DNA of 64,000 nucleotides from Streptomyces sp. Q6 (GTDB lineage: Bacteria > Actinomycetota > Actinomycetes > Streptomycetales > Streptomycetaceae): positions 2,232,001 through 2,296,000 of the forward strand of contig NZ_CP146022.1 of the NCBI RefSeq assembly GCF_036967205.1. Reading direction: 5' to 3'. The notes under the pieces were generated by a model. The model was not told where the DNA came from, searched no databases, and saw only the letters and a program-made list of their open reading frames with translations. Position numbers and translations under genes: made by a program. Below, in pieces: positions 18,673-28,585 of this stretch (within the stretch, counting starts at the first letter, position 1; every line of letters starts with the position of its first letter).

Positions 18673-19605
18673 TCAGGAGGTGTGGGGGCAGTTCCCCCGG
18701 TACTCGTCGATCGTGAGGCTCGGACTCGGCAGCGGGCAGAGGAACTGCTCGTACCGGGTGTCGTTGTCGATGAAGCGCTTCAGCCACGAAATGCTGTACT
18801 TCGCGATCGTCGTGTTGGACGAGTTGGGCGTGAAGTGCGTGGCGCCGTTCAGCTCCAGATACGCCTTGTCGAGCGATCCGGGCAGGCTCTCGTAGAACGG
18901 TTCGGAGTGGGTGGCGACCGGGGCGACCGTGTCGCCGTCGGCGCCCACGACGAGGGTCGGCGTCTGGATCTCGGGCCAGGTCTTGTCGAGGTTCCAGCCG
19001 GTGAGCGGGATCGCGGCCTGGAGCGAGGGGCGGCTCTTGGCGGCCTCCAGCGTGCCGCCGCCGCCCATGGAGTGACCCATGACGCCGAGCCTGCTGGTGT
19101 CGATGCGGCCGCGCACGGAGCTCTGCTGCGTCAGGTAGTCGAGCGCGGCGAGGAGTTGGCGGCCGCGGCTGTCGGGCTGGTCGAGCGTCGTGTTCGTGTC
19201 GATGGTGAAGACGACGAAGCCCTGCGAGGCCAGGCGTGGGCCGAGCCAGGCGATCGACGACTGGTACGCCGTGTAGCCGGGCGATATCGCGACGGCGCCG
19301 AACGTGCCGTCGGCCGTCGACGTCGGGTAGTAGATCGTGCCGCCGCCGAACCCGCTGACGCTCAGCGACGACACGGTGGTCTGGGAGACGGCGTACGAGC
19401 CGCGCGACGCCTCGATGCTGGACTGGGTCGGGGCGGGGCCGCGCTCGTAGGGGTTGGCGGCGGCGTGCGCGGTCAGCGCCTGCGTGGTGACCAGGCCGCC
19501 GGCCGCGAGGGCGGCGGCGAGTGCCGTACGGATCAGGCGGGTTCGCATCTTGCCGGCGGCTCGTCGGGCGTGCACGGGGGATGCCGCACTGCTGTGCTGC
19601 TGCAC
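18673..19605 (-). CDS. Secreted cutinase / polyester hydrolase (PETase-type alpha/beta hydrolase)
   Basis: A 310-aa preprotein; the signal peptide ends near AHA-A50. The mature part begins [18 protein letters not shown], like Thermobifida cutinases and the S. exfoliatus lipase. The triad is S179 (GHSMGGG), D225 (GADGDTVAP) and H257 (NGATHFTPN). Y111 (SPGYTAY) and M180 form the oxyanion hole; W204 ([11 protein letters not shown]) is the aromatic clamp. C290 and C306 match the conserved C-terminal disulfide. It should hydrolyse cutin and other polyesters outside the cell. Start GTG 19605 has AGAGGAA 10 bp upstream; an internal ATG at residue 20 lacks one. Confidence 0.93.
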   Translation of the reverse strand: MQQHSSAASPVHARRAAGKMRTRLIRTALAAALAAGGLVTTQALTAHAAANPYERGPAPTQSSIEASRGSYAVSQTTVSSLSVSGFGGGTIYYPTSTADGTFGAVAISPGYTAYQSSIAWLGPRLASQGFVVFTIDTNTTLDQPDSRGRQLLAALDYLTQQSSVRGRIDTSRLGVMGHSMGGGGTLEAAKSRPSLQAAIPLTGWNLDKTWPEIQTPTLVVGADGDTVAPVATHSEPFYESLPGSLDKAYLELNGATHFTPNSSNTTIAKYSISWLKRFIDNDTRYEQFLCPLPSPSLTIDEYRGNCPHTS

Positions 19606-19742
19606 GATGACGCGTTCCTCTCGGTGGGGCGGCGTCCGTCCCGGGACGCCACCGCGGTCAGTGACAGCGGCCACGCTCCCGTGGGGCGCGCCCCCACGCA
19701 TCGGTGAAATCGCCGGTCTCGTGCAGCGGCGCGAGCAGCGCG

Positions 19743-19776
19743 AAGGGCCCCGGCCGCGGACGCGGTCGGGGCCCTT
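19743..19776. terminator. Hairpin ending the his operon
   Basis: Arms 19743-19758 and 19761-19776 pair over 16 positions with a single G-T wobble (AAGGGCCCCG and its complement at the base). It lies 13 bp past the hisF stop on the minus strand. Confidence 0.85.
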
Positions 19777-19789
19777 GGGTGGTCGTGGC

Positions 19790-20560
19790 TCAGCGCACCG
19801 GGTGTCCGGCCCGGCGCAGTTCCTGCTTCACCTCGCCGATCCGCAGGTCGCCGAAGTGGAACACGGAGGCGGCGAGCACCGCGTCCGCGCCCGCGGCGAC
19901 GGCCGGCGGGAAGTGCTCCAGCTTGCCCGCCCCGCCGGACGCGATCACCGGCACGGTCACGTGCTTGCGGACGGCCTCGATCATCTCGATGTCGTAGCCG
20001 TCCTTGGTGCCGTCGGCGTCCATCGAGTTGAGCAGGATCTCGCCCGCGCCCAACTCGGCCGCCCGGTGGGCCCATTCGACGGCGTCGATGCCGGCGGACC
20101 GGCGCCCGCCGTGCGTGGTGACCTCGAAGGAGGCGGGCGCCCCGGGGCGGGCGGGGGTGCGGCGGGCGTCCACCGACAGGACGAGCACCTGGCGGCCGAA
20201 CCGCTCGGCGATCTCGCGGATCAGGTCCGGGCGGGCGATGGCGGCGGTGTTGACCCCCACCTTGTCCGCGCCGGCGCGCAGCAGCTTGTCGACGTCGTCG
20301 GCGGTGCGTACGCCGCCGCCGACGGTGAGCGGGATGAAGACCTGCTCGGCGGTGCGCCGCACCACGTCGTACGTGGTCTCGCGGTTGCCGCTGGACGCGG
20401 TGATGTCCAGGAACGTCAGCTCGTCCGCGCCCTCGGCGTCGTAGACCTTCGCCATCTCGACGGGGTCGCCCGCGTCGCGCAGGTTCTGGAAGTTGACGCC
20501 CTTGACGACGCGGCCGTTGTCGACGTCGAGGCAGGGGATGACGCGTACGGCGAGACTCAC
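19790..20560 (-). CDS. hisF: Imidazole glycerol phosphate synthase, cyclase subunit
   Basis: A 256-aa TIM barrel that uses ammonia from HisH and PRFAR to make imidazole glycerol phosphate and [24 protein letters not shown] carries the catalytic Asp of strand 1, and [18 protein letters not shown] the second catalytic Asp. [13 protein letters not shown] and [14 protein letters not shown] are the phosphate-binding loops. The GTG start at 20560 overlaps the ridA stop as GTGA. Last gene of the his operon. Confidence 0.97.
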   Translation of the reverse strand: MSLAVRVIPCLDVDNGRVVKGVNFQNLRDAGDPVEMAKVYDAEGADELTFLDITASSGNRETTYDVVRRTAEQVFIPLTVGGGVRTADDVDKLLRAGADKVGVNTAAIARPDLIREIAERFGRQVLVLSVDARRTPARPGAPASFEVTTHGGRRSAGIDAVEWAHRAAELGAGEILLNSMDADGTKDGYDIEMIEAVRKHVTVPVIASGGAGKLEHFPPAVAAGADAVLAASVFHFGDLRIGEVKQELRRAGHPVR

Positions 20561-20976
20561 TGCGCTGCTCCTGTCGCGTGTCGGAAGGCCTCGACCTCCA
20601 CCTCGACGACCAGCGACGGGTCGATGAAGCCGGAGACGATCAGCAGGGACGTGACGGGGCGCACGGTGTCGAACAGCTCCTTGTGGGCGCGTCCGACGTC
20701 GTCCACGTCCCGGGCGTGCGTGAGGTACATGCGGGTGCGCACGACGTCCTCACGGCCGAGCCCCAGGGCGCGCAGCGCGTCGAAGGCGACCTGGAAGGCG
20801 TTGACCGTCTGCTCGTACGGCGTGCCGGCGTCGATCACGCCGTTGACGTGGGACGTGCAGCCGGAGACCAGGACCAGGCCGTTGGGCAGTTCCACGGCAC
20901 GTGAGTACCCGATGGTCTCCTCGTACGGGACGCCCGAGGAGACCCGGCGCACCTCGCCGGAACCGGAGGAGGTCAT
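20557..20976 (-). CDS. RidA family protein (enamine/imine deaminase)
   Basis: A 139-aa protein of the YjgF/RidA family, which hydrolyses reactive enamine and imine intermediates released by PLP enzymes. [60 protein letters not shown] and [13 protein letters not shown] follow the family pattern; the usual substrate-binding Arg is the one in VVRTRMYL. It overlaps both neighbours (ATGA with priA, GTGA with hisF), so it is made in step with the histidine enzymes. Confidence 0.9.
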   Translation of the reverse strand: MTSSGSGEVRRVSSGVPYEETIGYSRAVELPNGLVLVSGCTSHVNGVIDAGTPYEQTVNAFQVAFDALRALGLGREDVVRTRMYLTHARDVDDVGRAHKELFDTVRPVTSLLIVSGFIDPSLVVEVEVEAFRHATGAAQ

Positions 20977-21707
20977 ACGGAGACCGCCTCCAGGGCCTCT
21001 TCCAGGGTGAACGCCTTGGCGTACAGGGCCTTGCCGACGATGGAGCCCTCGACGCCCAGGGGCACGAGCTCGGCGATGGCGCGCAGGTCGTCCAGGGAGG
21101 ACACGCCGCCGGACGCCACGACCGGGCGGTCCGTGGCCGCGCAGACGTTCTTCAGGAGCTCCAGGTTCGGGCCCTGGAGCGTGCCGTCCTTGGCGATGTC
21201 GGTGACGACGTAGCGGGAGCAGCCCTCGGCGTCGAGGCGCTCCAGCGTCTCGTAGAGGTCGCCGCCGTCGCGGGTCCAGCCGCGGCCGCGCAGCGTCGTG
21301 CCGCGCACGTCGAGGCCGACGGCGATCTTGTCGCCGTGCTCGGCGATGACCTTGGCGACCCATTCGGGGGTCTCCAGGGCCGCGGTGCCGAGGTTCACGC
21401 GGGTGCAGCCGGTGGCGAGGGCGGCGGCGAGGGTGTCGTCGTCGCGGATGCCGCCGGACAGCTCCACCTTGATGTCCATGGCCTGGCTGATCTCGCGGAT
21501 CAGGGCGCGGTTGTCGCCGGTGCCGAACGCGGCGTCCAGGTCGACCAGGTGCAGCCACTCGGCGCCGGCGTTCTGCCAGGCGAGGGCGGCCTCCAGCGGG
21601 GAGCCGTAGGAGGTCTCGGAGCCGGACTCGCCGTGCACGAGGCGGACGGCCTGTCCGTCGCGGACGTCGACGGCGGGGAGAAGTTCGAGCTTGTTCGCGG
21701 CGCTCAT
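20973..21707 (-). CDS. priA: Phosphoribosyl isomerase A (dual HisA/TrpF)
   Basis: A 244-aa TIM barrel. [20 protein letters not shown] holds the catalytic Asp of strand 1, and [20 protein letters not shown] the second. In Streptomyces and Mycobacterium this enzyme isomerises both ProFAR (histidine) and PRA (tryptophan), which explains why no trpF is found among the trp genes here. The assignment as PriA rather than plain HisA rests on phylum knowledge and this absence. The ATG at 21707 shares one base with the hisH stop; its stop overlaps ridA. Confidence 0.95.
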   Translation of the reverse strand: MSAANKLELLPAVDVRDGQAVRLVHGESGSETSYGSPLEAALAWQNAGAEWLHLVDLDAAFGTGDNRALIREISQAMDIKVELSGGIRDDDTLAAALATGCTRVNLGTAALETPEWVAKVIAEHGDKIAVGLDVRGTTLRGRGWTRDGGDLYETLERLDAEGCSRYVVTDIAKDGTLQGPNLELLKNVCAATDRPVVASGGVSSLDDLRAIAELVPLGVEGSIVGKALYAKAFTLEEALEAVSV

Positions 21708-22345
21708 CAGAGGGTTCCGATCCAGTTCTTCAGCAGCTGGGCTCCGGCGTCGCCGGACTTCTCGGGGTGGAACTGCGTCGCCCACAGCGCGCCGTTCTCG
21801 ACGGCGGCCACGAACGGCTCGCCGTGGGTGGCCCAGGTGACCTTCGGCGCACGGATGTTCGGGTTGTGCACCTCCAGGTCCCAGTTCTGGACCGCGTACG
21901 AGTGCACGAAGTAGTAGCGCTCGTCGGCGTCGAGGCCGGCGAACAGCCGGCTGCCCTCGGGGGCGCGCACGGTGTTCCAGCCCATGTGCGGGACGACGTC
22001 GGCCTTGAGCGGCTCGACGACACCGGGCCACTCGTCGAGGCCCTCGGCCTCGACGCCGTGCTCGATGCCGCGCGCGAACAGGATCTGCATGCCGACGCAG
22101 ATGCCCATGACGGGGCGCCCGCCGGAGAGCCTGCGGCCGACGATCCAGTCGCCGCGGGCGTCCTTGAGGCCCCGCATGCAGGCGGCGAAGGCGCCGACGC
22201 CGGGGACGAGCAGTCCGTCCGCGTTCATGGCCTTGTCGAAGTCGCGCGTTATCTCGACGTCGGCGCCCGCGCGGGCGAGGGCGCGCTCGGCGGAGCGCAC
22301 GTTCCCGAAGCCGTAGTCGAAGACGACAACTTTCTTCTCAGTCAT
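21707..22345 (-). CDS. hisH: Imidazole glycerol phosphate synthase, glutaminase subunit
   Basis: A 212-aa class I glutamine amidotransferase that supplies ammonia to HisF. The nucleophile is C83 in [12 protein letters not shown]; the His-Glu pair lies in [10 protein letters not shown] near residues 193-197. [16 protein letters not shown] and [13 protein letters not shown] form the N-terminal and oxyanion regions. It begins 10 bp after the stop of the 54-aa membrane protein gene and shares one base (TGATG) with priA. Confidence 0.96.
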   Translation of the reverse strand: MTEKKVVVFDYGFGNVRSAERALARAGADVEITRDFDKAMNADGLLVPGVGAFAACMRGLKDARGDWIVGRRLSGGRPVMGICVGMQILFARGIEHGVEAEGLDEWPGVVEPLKADVVPHMGWNTVRAPEGSRLFAGLDADERYYFVHSYAVQNWDLEVHNPNIRAPKVTWATHGEPFVAAVENGALWATQFHPEKSGDAGAQLLKNWIGTL

Positions 22346-22355
22346 GACAGTGGGG

Positions 22356-22520
22356 TCAATTCCAGTAGTCGAGCCGCAGCACGCCCGCGACCAGGCACAG
22401 GGCGGCGCTGATCGAGAGGAGCGTGATGAGGCTCTTGCCCATGCCCTGCTTGACGAACGAGTAGACGCCGCCGAGCAGGAAGAGGCCGAGGACGATGAGG
22501 ACGGTCGCGAGGCCGTTCAT
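22356..22520 (-). CDS. 54-aa membrane protein inside the his operon
   Basis: [20 protein letters not shown], then a short basic linker (KQGMGKS) and a second helix ([20 protein letters not shown]) ending DYWN: a two-helix hairpin. The ATG lies 2 bp downstream of the hisB stop and the gene ends 10 bp before hisH, so it is part of the operon. No histidine-pathway enzyme is missing, so a catalytic role is unlikely. Function unknown; similar small proteins occur at this place in other Streptomyces. Confidence 0.8.
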   Translation of the reverse strand: MNGLATVLIVLGLFLLGGVYSFVKQGMGKSLITLLSISAALCLVAGVLRLDYWN

Positions 22521-22522
22521 GG

Positions 22523-23116
22523 CTAGAGGGCACCCTTCGTGGAGGGGAGGATGCCGGCGGCGCGCGGGTCGCGCTCGCTCGCGTAGCGCAGGGCGCGGGC
22601 GAGGGCCTTGAACTGGCACTCGACGATGTGGTGCGCGTTGCGCCCGTACGGGACGTGGACGTGCAGCGCGATCTGGGCCTGTGCGACGAAGGACTCCAGG
22701 ATGTGCCGGGTCATCGTCGTGTCGTACTCGCCGATCATCGGCGCCATCTTCTCGGGCTCGGTGTGCACGAGGTACGGGCGGCCGGAGAGGTCGACGGTGA
22801 CCTGGGCGAGCGACTCGTCCAGCGGGACGGTGCAGTTGCCGAAGCGGTAGATGCCGACCTTGTCGCCGAGGGCCTGCTTGAAGGCGGCGCCGAGGGCGAG
22901 GGCGGTGTCCTCGATGGTGTGGTGCGAGTCGATGTGCAGGTCGCCCTCGGTCTTGACCGTGAGGTCGAAGAGGCCGTGGCGGCCGAGCTGGTCGAGCATG
23001 TGGTCGTAGAAGCCCACACCGGTCGACACGTCGACCTTCCCGCTTCCGTCGAGGTCGATCTCGACGAGGACGGAGGTCTCCTTCGTCACACGTTCAATAC
23101 GTCCTACGCGGCTCAT
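22523..23116 (-). CDS. hisB: Imidazoleglycerol-phosphate dehydratase
   Basis: A 197-aa monofunctional HisB (no phosphatase domain), manganese-dependent, converting IGP to imidazole-acetol phosphate. The metal-binding motifs are [52 protein letters not shown] and [18 protein letters not shown]. The ATG at 23116 overlaps the hisC stop (ATGA). Confidence 0.97.
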   Translation of the reverse strand: MSRVGRIERVTKETSVLVEIDLDGSGKVDVSTGVGFYDHMLDQLGRHGLFDLTVKTEGDLHIDSHHTIEDTALALGAAFKQALGDKVGIYRFGNCTVPLDESLAQVTVDLSGRPYLVHTEPEKMAPMIGEYDTTMTRHILESFVAQAQIALHVHVPYGRNAHHIVECQFKALARALRYASERDPRAAGILPSTKGAL

Positions 23117-24231
23117 GCGCCCCGCTCCTGACTGTTCATTTGGGCCTTCTTCACTTCGCGGGCCGCGTCCAGGAACGCGTCGTTCTCCTCGGGGGTGCCC
23201 ACGGACATCCGCAGCCGTCCCGGCACTCCGTTGTCGCGGATGAGGACTCCGCGGTCGAGGATGAACTGCCAGACGGCGTGCGGGTCTTCGAAGACACCGA
23301 ACTGGATGAAGTTGGCGTCGGCGACGGTCACGTCGAAGCCGAGGCCCTTCAACTCGGCGACCACGCGGTCGCGTTCGGCCTTCAGCTGCTCCACGTAACT
23401 CAGCAGCGTGTCGGTGTACTCCAGGGCGGCGAGCGCCGTGGCCTGGTTGACGGCCGACAGGTGGTAGGGCAGGCGCACCAGTTGGACGGCGTCGACGACG
23501 GCCGGGTCGGCGGCGAGGTAGCCGAGCCGCAGTCCGGCGGCGCCGAACGCCTTGGACATGGTGCGCGAGATGACCAGGTTCGGCCGTCCCTCGATCAGCG
23601 GGAGCAGCGAGTCGCCGTGGCTGAACTCGGTGTACGCCTCGTCGACGATCACCAGGGCGTCCTTGCCGGCCGCCTCGTAGAGCGCGAGGACGTCCTCGGC
23701 CGCCACCGCGTTGCCCGTGGGGTTGTTGGGGCTGGTGATGAAGACGACGCTCGGCCTGTGCGTACGGATCGCCTCGACGGCGCCGGGCACGTCGAGCGAG
23801 AAGTCCGCCCGGCGCGGGGCGCTGATCCAGCCGGTGTTGGTACCGCGGGCGAGCAGCGGGTGCATCGAGTACGACGGCTCGAAGCCGAGGGCGGTGCGCC
23901 CCGGCCCGCCGAAGGCCTGGAGCAGCTGCTGGAGCACCTCGTTCGACCCGTTGGCCGCCCACACCTGCTCGTACGTGACGGGGTGACCGGTGGTCCGGGT
24001 CAGGTACCCGGCGAGTGCGGTGCGCAGCTCGACCGCGTCCCGGTCGGGGTAGCGGTTGAGGTTCCTGGCCGCTTCCGCGACCCGCTCCGCGATCCGCCGC
24101 ACGAGGGGCTCGGGCAGCGGGTACGGGTTCTCGTTCGTGTTGAGCCGTACGGCGACGTCCAACTGCGGCGCGCCGTAAGGGGACTTGCCGCGCAGCTCGT
24201 CCCGTACGGGGAGGTCGTCGATGCCGGTCAT
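23113..24231 (-). CDS. hisC: Histidinol-phosphate aminotransferase
   Basis: A 372-aa PLP fold type I aminotransferase. [16 protein letters not shown] is the N-terminal substrate arm; [21 protein letters not shown] and [17 protein letters not shown] (Lys forming the PLP aldimine) are all in place, as is the C-terminal Arg in [17 protein letters not shown] that binds the substrate phosphate/carboxylate. The ATG overlaps the hisD stop as ATGA. Confidence 0.97.
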   Translation of the reverse strand: MTGIDDLPVRDELRGKSPYGAPQLDVAVRLNTNENPYPLPEPLVRRIAERVAEAARNLNRYPDRDAVELRTALAGYLTRTTGHPVTYEQVWAANGSNEVLQQLLQAFGGPGRTALGFEPSYSMHPLLARGTNTGWISAPRRADFSLDVPGAVEAIRTHRPSVVFITSPNNPTGNAVAAEDVLALYEAAGKDALVIVDEAYTEFSHGDSLLPLIEGRPNLVISRTMSKAFGAAGLRLGYLAADPAVVDAVQLVRLPYHLSAVNQATALAALEYTDTLLSYVEQLKAERDRVVAELKGLGFDVTVADANFIQFGVFEDPHAVWQFILDRGVLIRDNGVPGRLRMSVGTPEENDAFLDAAREVKKAQMNSQERGA

Positions 24232-25550
24232 ACGGTGGGCACCTTCCACCCGAACCGCGCCTTGAGGGCGGCACCGTGCGCGGGCAGGTCCTCGGCCTCC
24301 GAGAGGGTCACCACGTGCCGGGTGATCTCGGCGAGGGCGTCCCGGCTGTAGTCCACGACGTGGATGCCGCGCAGGAAGGACTGCACGGACAGGCCCGAGG
24401 AGTGGCAGGCGCAGCCGCCGGTGGGCAGCACGTGGTTCGATCCCGCGGCGTAGTCGCCGAGCGAGACCGGGGCCCACGGGCCGACGAACACGGCGCCCGC
24501 GTTCCGCACCTTTTCGGCCACGGCGGCGGCGTCGGCGGTCTGGATCTCCAGGTGCTCGGCCCCGTACGCGTTCACGACGGCGAGTCCGTCCTCGACGGAG
24601 TCGACGAGGACGATCGCGGACTGCTTGCCGGTGAGCGCCGGGACGATCCGCTCGTCGCGGTGCTTGCTGACGGCGACCTGCGCCTCCAGCTCCCGGACGA
24701 CGCCGTCGGCGAGCTCCGCGGAGTCGGTGACCAGGACCGAGGCGGCCAGCGGGTCGTGCTCGGCCTGGCTGATCAGGTCGGCGGCGACGTGCACCGGGTC
24801 GGCGGTCGCGTCGGCGAGGACGGCGATCTCGGTGGGACCGGCCTCGGAGTCGATGCCGATGACGCCGGTGAAGTAGCGCTTGGCGGCGGCCACCCAGATG
24901 TTGCCGGGGCCCATCACCATCGGCGCGGACGGGCAGGACTCGGTGCCGTACGCGAACATCGCGACGGCGGTGGCGCCGCCGGCCGCGTACACCTCGTCGA
25001 CGCCGAGCAGCGCGCAGGCGGCCAGGATCGTCGGGTGCGGCAGGCCGCCGAAGTCGGCCTGGGCGGGCGAGGCGAGCGCGATCGAGGGGACCTCGGCCTC
25101 CTGCGCCGGGACCACGTCCATGATCACGGAGGAGGGGTAGACGGCACGGCCGCCGGGCGCGTAGAGCCCGACGCGGTCCACGGGGACCCACTTCTCGGTG
25201 ACGGTGCCACCGGGGACGACCTGCGTGGTCTCGGTCGTACGGCGCTGGGCGCGGTGCACGATCCTGGCGCGCCGGATCGACTCCTCCAGGGCGGCGCGGA
25301 CGGCGGGGTCGAGCGTCTCCAGGGCCTCGGTGATGGCCTCGGCCGGGACCCGTACGCTCTCCAGCTTCACACCGTCGAATTTCTCCGCGTACTCGATCAG
25401 CGCCGCGTCACCGCGATGATGCACGTCCTCGCAGATCGGACGCACCTTGTCCAGGGCGGCCGAGACGTCGAAGTCGGCACGGGGCAGCAGCGAGCGCAGG
25501 GCCTGACCCTCGGGGAGGGCGGCGCCGCGCAGATCGATTCGAGAGATCAC
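24228..25550 (-). CDS. hisD: Histidinol dehydrogenase
   Basis: A 440-aa zinc enzyme that oxidises histidinol to histidine in two NAD-dependent steps; first gene of the operon although last in the pathway. [69 protein letters not shown] and the C-terminal [20 protein letters not shown] are standard HisD motifs. The start is GTG at 25550. Seven genes follow with overlaps or short gaps down to the terminator at 19743-19776. Confidence 0.97.
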   Translation of the reverse strand: MISRIDLRGAALPEGQALRSLLPRADFDVSAALDKVRPICEDVHHRGDAALIEYAEKFDGVKLESVRVPAEAITEALETLDPAVRAALEESIRRARIVHRAQRRTTETTQVVPGGTVTEKWVPVDRVGLYAPGGRAVYPSSVIMDVVPAQEAEVPSIALASPAQADFGGLPHPTILAACALLGVDEVYAAGGATAVAMFAYGTESCPSAPMVMGPGNIWVAAAKRYFTGVIGIDSEAGPTEIAVLADATADPVHVAADLISQAEHDPLAASVLVTDSAELADGVVRELEAQVAVSKHRDERIVPALTGKQSAIVLVDSVEDGLAVVNAYGAEHLEIQTADAAAVAEKVRNAGAVFVGPWAPVSLGDYAAGSNHVLPTGGCACHSSGLSVQSFLRGIHVVDYSRDALAEITRHVVTLSEAEDLPAHGAALKARFGWKVPTV

Positions 25551-25590
25551 CCGCCAATTCTCTCAGACGCCGCTCGGCCGTCGGCCGCCC

Positions 25591-25607
25591 GTATCAATGG
25601 CTGATAC
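25591..25607. promoter_or_regulatory. Inverted repeat in the hisD upstream region
   Basis: GTATCA (25591-25596) and TGATAC (25602-25607) flank ATGGC, 41 bp upstream of the hisD start, in the 173-bp gap between divergent genes. It is relatively AT-rich for this region and may be an operator or part of a promoter for the his operon. No leader peptide rich in His codons was seen, so attenuation is not indicated. Confidence 0.4.
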
Positions 25608-25723
25608 ACGCCCTGATCCGGCCGTTGTTCCGGCCCCGGAAGATGACCTTCACGACTAGCGTTCAGACGGTCACCCAGCGGGCATGAACAGGTGTACGAA
25701 ACGTACGGGGAGGAAGAGCAGTC

Positions 25724-27310
25724 GTGGTCGACGGGACGACGACCGGCAGCGGCGACGGAGACGTGCCGGACGGACTGACCGCAACGGAAGTCGGGATGTG
25801 GCAGGCGTTCCGGAACGGGAGCGTCTACGACCTCCGGTCCGGGGACACGGCGGTGGACGACCCGCACGGCGGACATCCCTGGGGACCCGAGCGCAGCGTG
25901 CGGGCGCGGATCGTGGCGTGGCTCCTGCTGGCGGGACCGCCCGCCCTGGACGGCCGGGTCTCCTCCCTCAAGCTCCAGGGCGTGCAGATCACGGACGTCC
26001 TCGATCTCGCGGGCGGCACGGTCGTCCCGTATGTCGAGATGAAGCACTGCCGTTTCGAGAAAGAGGTGCTCCTCCCCGAGGCGCACTTCACGACCGTGCG
26101 CCTCGTCGACTGCTCGGTACCGCGCCTGGAGGGCGCCCGGGTGCGCACCGAGGGCGATCTGCACCTCCCCCGCTGCCGCTTCCACAACGGCGTCCGCCTC
26201 ACCGACGCCCACATCGGTACGGACCTGTTGCTCAACCAGGCCGTCGTGTTCCGCGACCGGCGCGGCAAGTCGATCATGGCGGACGGGATGTCGGTCGGGC
26301 AGGACCTCCAGGCCGAGATGCTGGAGACGCACGGGGAGCTGAGCCTGCGCGGCGCCACGGTGGGCGTCTCCCTCTCGCTGCGCGGCAGCCTGCTCAGCAA
26401 CACCGGCGGGCGGCTCGCCCTCAACGCCCCGCAGATGTCGGTGGAGCGCACCCTCTATCTGACCCCGGCCGGGCTCGGGAACCCGCTCCAGACCAGCGGC
26501 TCCACCCCGGCCCGCGGCACCCGGGTGCAGCGCTTCGCGTGCGTCGGCGGGATCCGGCTCGACGACGGGCGCTTCGGCGACGCCATCGACTTCGACTCGG
26601 CGCGCTTCGCCCTGGAGCAGGACCAGGAGATCTCGCTGCGCCGCGTGCAGACCCCCGAGCTGCGCTTCCTCGGCGAGAGGCCGCAGCGCGGGCGGGTCGT
26701 CCTGTCCGGCGCGAAGGTCGTCAACCTGGTCGACAAGTCGACGAGCTGGCCGGGCCCGGGGCAGCTGCGGGTCGGCGGGTTCCAGTACGAGAACCTGATC
26801 CCGTTCGGCTCCTTCCCGCTCACCCGGCGCCTGGACTGGCTCGCCTCCGCGACCCCCGAGTACAACCCGGAGCCGTACGAGCGGCTCGCCACGGTCCTGC
26901 GCAACAGCGGCGAGGACGCCGACGCCCGCGAGGTGCTCCTCGCCAAGCAGCGGCGCCGCCGCGAGACGCTGCCGCTCGCGGCGAAGACCTGGGGCGTCAT
27001 CCAGGACTGGACGGTCGCGTACGGGTACCGGCCGGGCCGGGCGGCGGTGTGGATGACGGTGCTGTGGGCGGTCAGCGCGGTGGCGTTCAGCCACGCCGAC
27101 CATCCCCGGATGAAGCCGGGCGAGGGCCCGCAGTGGGACTCGGCCCTGTTCACCCTCGACCTCCTGCTCCCCGTGATCGACCTCGGCCAGTCGTCGAGCT
27201 GGCAGCTGCGGGGCGGCTGGCAGTGGCTCGCGGCGGTCCTGGTGCTCCTGGGGTGGATCCTGGCGACGACGGTGGCGGCGGGCGCGTCCCGACTGCTCCG
27301 CAGGAGCTAG
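25724..27310 (+). CDS. Membrane-anchored beta-solenoid-like protein, family often named membrane-associated oxidoreductase
   Basis: A 528-aa protein. LTATEVGMWQAFRNGSVYDL and PWGPERSVRARIVAWLLLAG begin it; residues ~85-370 are irregular ~20-residue repeats with LDLAGGTVVPYVEMKHCRF, VRLVDCSVPRLEGARVRTEG and DLHLPRCRFHNGVRLTDAHI, suggesting a pentapeptide-like right-handed solenoid. Two C-terminal helices follow (AAVWMTVLWAVSAVAF and WLAAVLVLLGWILATTVAAG). No nucleotide, flavin or haem motif is visible, so the common oxidoreductase label is not supported. GGGGAGGAAG precedes the GTG start. Confidence 0.75.
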   Translation: MVDGTTTGSGDGDVPDGLTATEVGMWQAFRNGSVYDLRSGDTAVDDPHGGHPWGPERSVRARIVAWLLLAGPPALDGRVSSLKLQGVQITDVLDLAGGTVVPYVEMKHCRFEKEVLLPEAHFTTVRLVDCSVPRLEGARVRTEGDLHLPRCRFHNGVRLTDAHIGTDLLLNQAVVFRDRRGKSIMADGMSVGQDLQAEMLETHGELSLRGATVGVSLSLRGSLLSNTGGRLALNAPQMSVERTLYLTPAGLGNPLQTSGSTPARGTRVQRFACVGGIRLDDGRFGDAIDFDSARFALEQDQEISLRRVQTPELRFLGERPQRGRVVLSGAKVVNLVDKSTSWPGPGQLRVGGFQYENLIPFGSFPLTRRLDWLASATPEYNPEPYERLATVLRNSGEDADAREVLLAKQRRRRETLPLAAKTWGVIQDWTVAYGYRPGRAAVWMTVLWAVSAVAFSHADHPRMKPGEGPQWDSALFTLDLLLPVIDLGQSSSWQLRGGWQWLAAVLVLLGWILATTVAAGASRLLRRS

Positions 27311-27560
27311 ACGCCGCAAGCCAGTGGTCAGCAGCCGCGAGCCAGGGGCCGCGGGCCGCGGGCCAGGGGTTGGCAGGGACCAGGGACTAGGAACCGGGCG
27401 CCGCGCCGGGCGACACTGGGCGGCAGCAGCCCTGGTCCCGGCACCGCCGGTCCCGAACCGTCCCACCCGAAACATTTCAGCGCCCTTGAGCAACCATCCG
27501 CCCGCATCACCCGTCATTCCTGCGCAAGCAACGAACCCCGCGCGCAGAGGAGGCCCCGCC
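27311..27560. other. 250-bp noncoding gap with G/C-rich short repeats
   Basis: The first ~90 bp are a run of related words built on GCCGCGAGCCAG and GGGCCGCGGGCC, with no long hairpin. The remainder leads to the AGAGGAGG ribosome binding site of the gene at 27561. A promoter is likely but none is clear. Confidence 0.5.
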
Positions 27561-28580
27561 ATGCCGCTCCTGCGCGCTTTCATCCGCACCGCCCGCATGA
27601 TCCGCCACACCGGTTCCCTGTCCGAAGGACTCCCCGCGGACGACGACGTCCTCCTCGACGCCCCGGACGCCCGGCTCGCCCCGGCCCTCGTCGCCGCGGG
27701 CACCGGCGACCCCGGCCCGGTCGCCAAGGTCCTCGCCCACACCCGCGAGGCCGGCGAGTGGGAGAACCGGGACCGCTACGTCCAGCGCCTGGCCGCCTTC
27801 GCCACCCACCGCACCGAGTGGTTCGAGTCCTGGCAGAGCTCCGCGCCGCACGACCCCGACCTGCTCCTGGTCAAGGCCGAGCTCGCGGTGAGCCGCGCCT
27901 TCACCTCCCCAGCCCGCGCCGAGCTGCTGCGCGACGTCACCCCGCTGATCCTCGCCGCGTCCGACGCCGACTCCGGCGACCCGGTCCCCTGGCGCGTGGC
28001 GCTCGACCACGCCCGCGGCACGAACGCCCCGCACACCGCCTTCGAGGCCCTGTGGTCGCAGGCGGTGCGCCGCTCCCCGCACCACTACGGCTGCCACGTG
28101 TCGGCGCTTCAGTACCTGTCGGCCGCCTGGTACGGCTCGCACGCCGAGTGCTTCGACTTCGCCGAGCGCGCCGCGCAGGACGCGCTGCCCGGCTCCCTCC
28201 TCAAGGCCCTGCCGGTCCGCGCCGCCCTCGCGTACCTGACGACGACCGCGCCCAGGACCCCGCACGGCATCCCGCGCACCCGCCTCGACGCCGCCGCCGA
28301 CCTGGCCATCGAGCTGTCCCGCGCGTACGACACCGCGGACGCCTGGCCCGCCGAGGTGCGCAACGTCCTGACCTGCGTCCTGACCGAGTTGCAGCGCTGG
28401 CCGGACGCCCTGGAGCAGCTGCGGCTCATCGGCCCGTACGCGACCACGTTCCCCTGGGACCGGGTCTGCGACGACCCGCTGGGCCGGTTTCTGGAGCTGC
28501 GCGACACCGTGCGCCTGGAGGTCGCGGCGGCCCTGCCGCTGCGCGGCGGACCCGGCACGTCCGGCGCCCATTACGCTTGA
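27561..28580 (+). CDS. Hypothetical helical protein
   Basis: A 339-aa, mostly helical, Ala/Arg-rich soluble protein. The start is ATG 27561 with AGAGGAGG upstream. Recognisable stretches are WENRDRYVQRLAAFATHRTE, WQSSAPHDPDLLLVKAELAV and SPHHYGCHVSALQYLSAAWY; the alternation suggests TPR-like helical pairs. No signal peptide, membrane helix or catalytic motif is seen and I do not recognise the family. It ends just before the LON-domain gene, whose possible TTG start at 28577 would overlap its stop. Confidence 0.75.
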   Translation: MPLLRAFIRTARMIRHTGSLSEGLPADDDVLLDAPDARLAPALVAAGTGDPGPVAKVLAHTREAGEWENRDRYVQRLAAFATHRTEWFESWQSSAPHDPDLLLVKAELAVSRAFTSPARAELLRDVTPLILAASDADSGDPVPWRVALDHARGTNAPHTAFEALWSQAVRRSPHHYGCHVSALQYLSAAWYGSHAECFDFAERAAQDALPGSLLKALPVRAALAYLTTTAPRTPHGIPRTRLDAAADLAIELSRAYDTADAWPAEVRNVLTCVLTELQRWPDALEQLRLIGPYATTFPWDRVCDDPLGRFLELRDTVRLEVAAALPLRGGPGTSGAHYA

Positions 28581-28585
28581 CCGTC

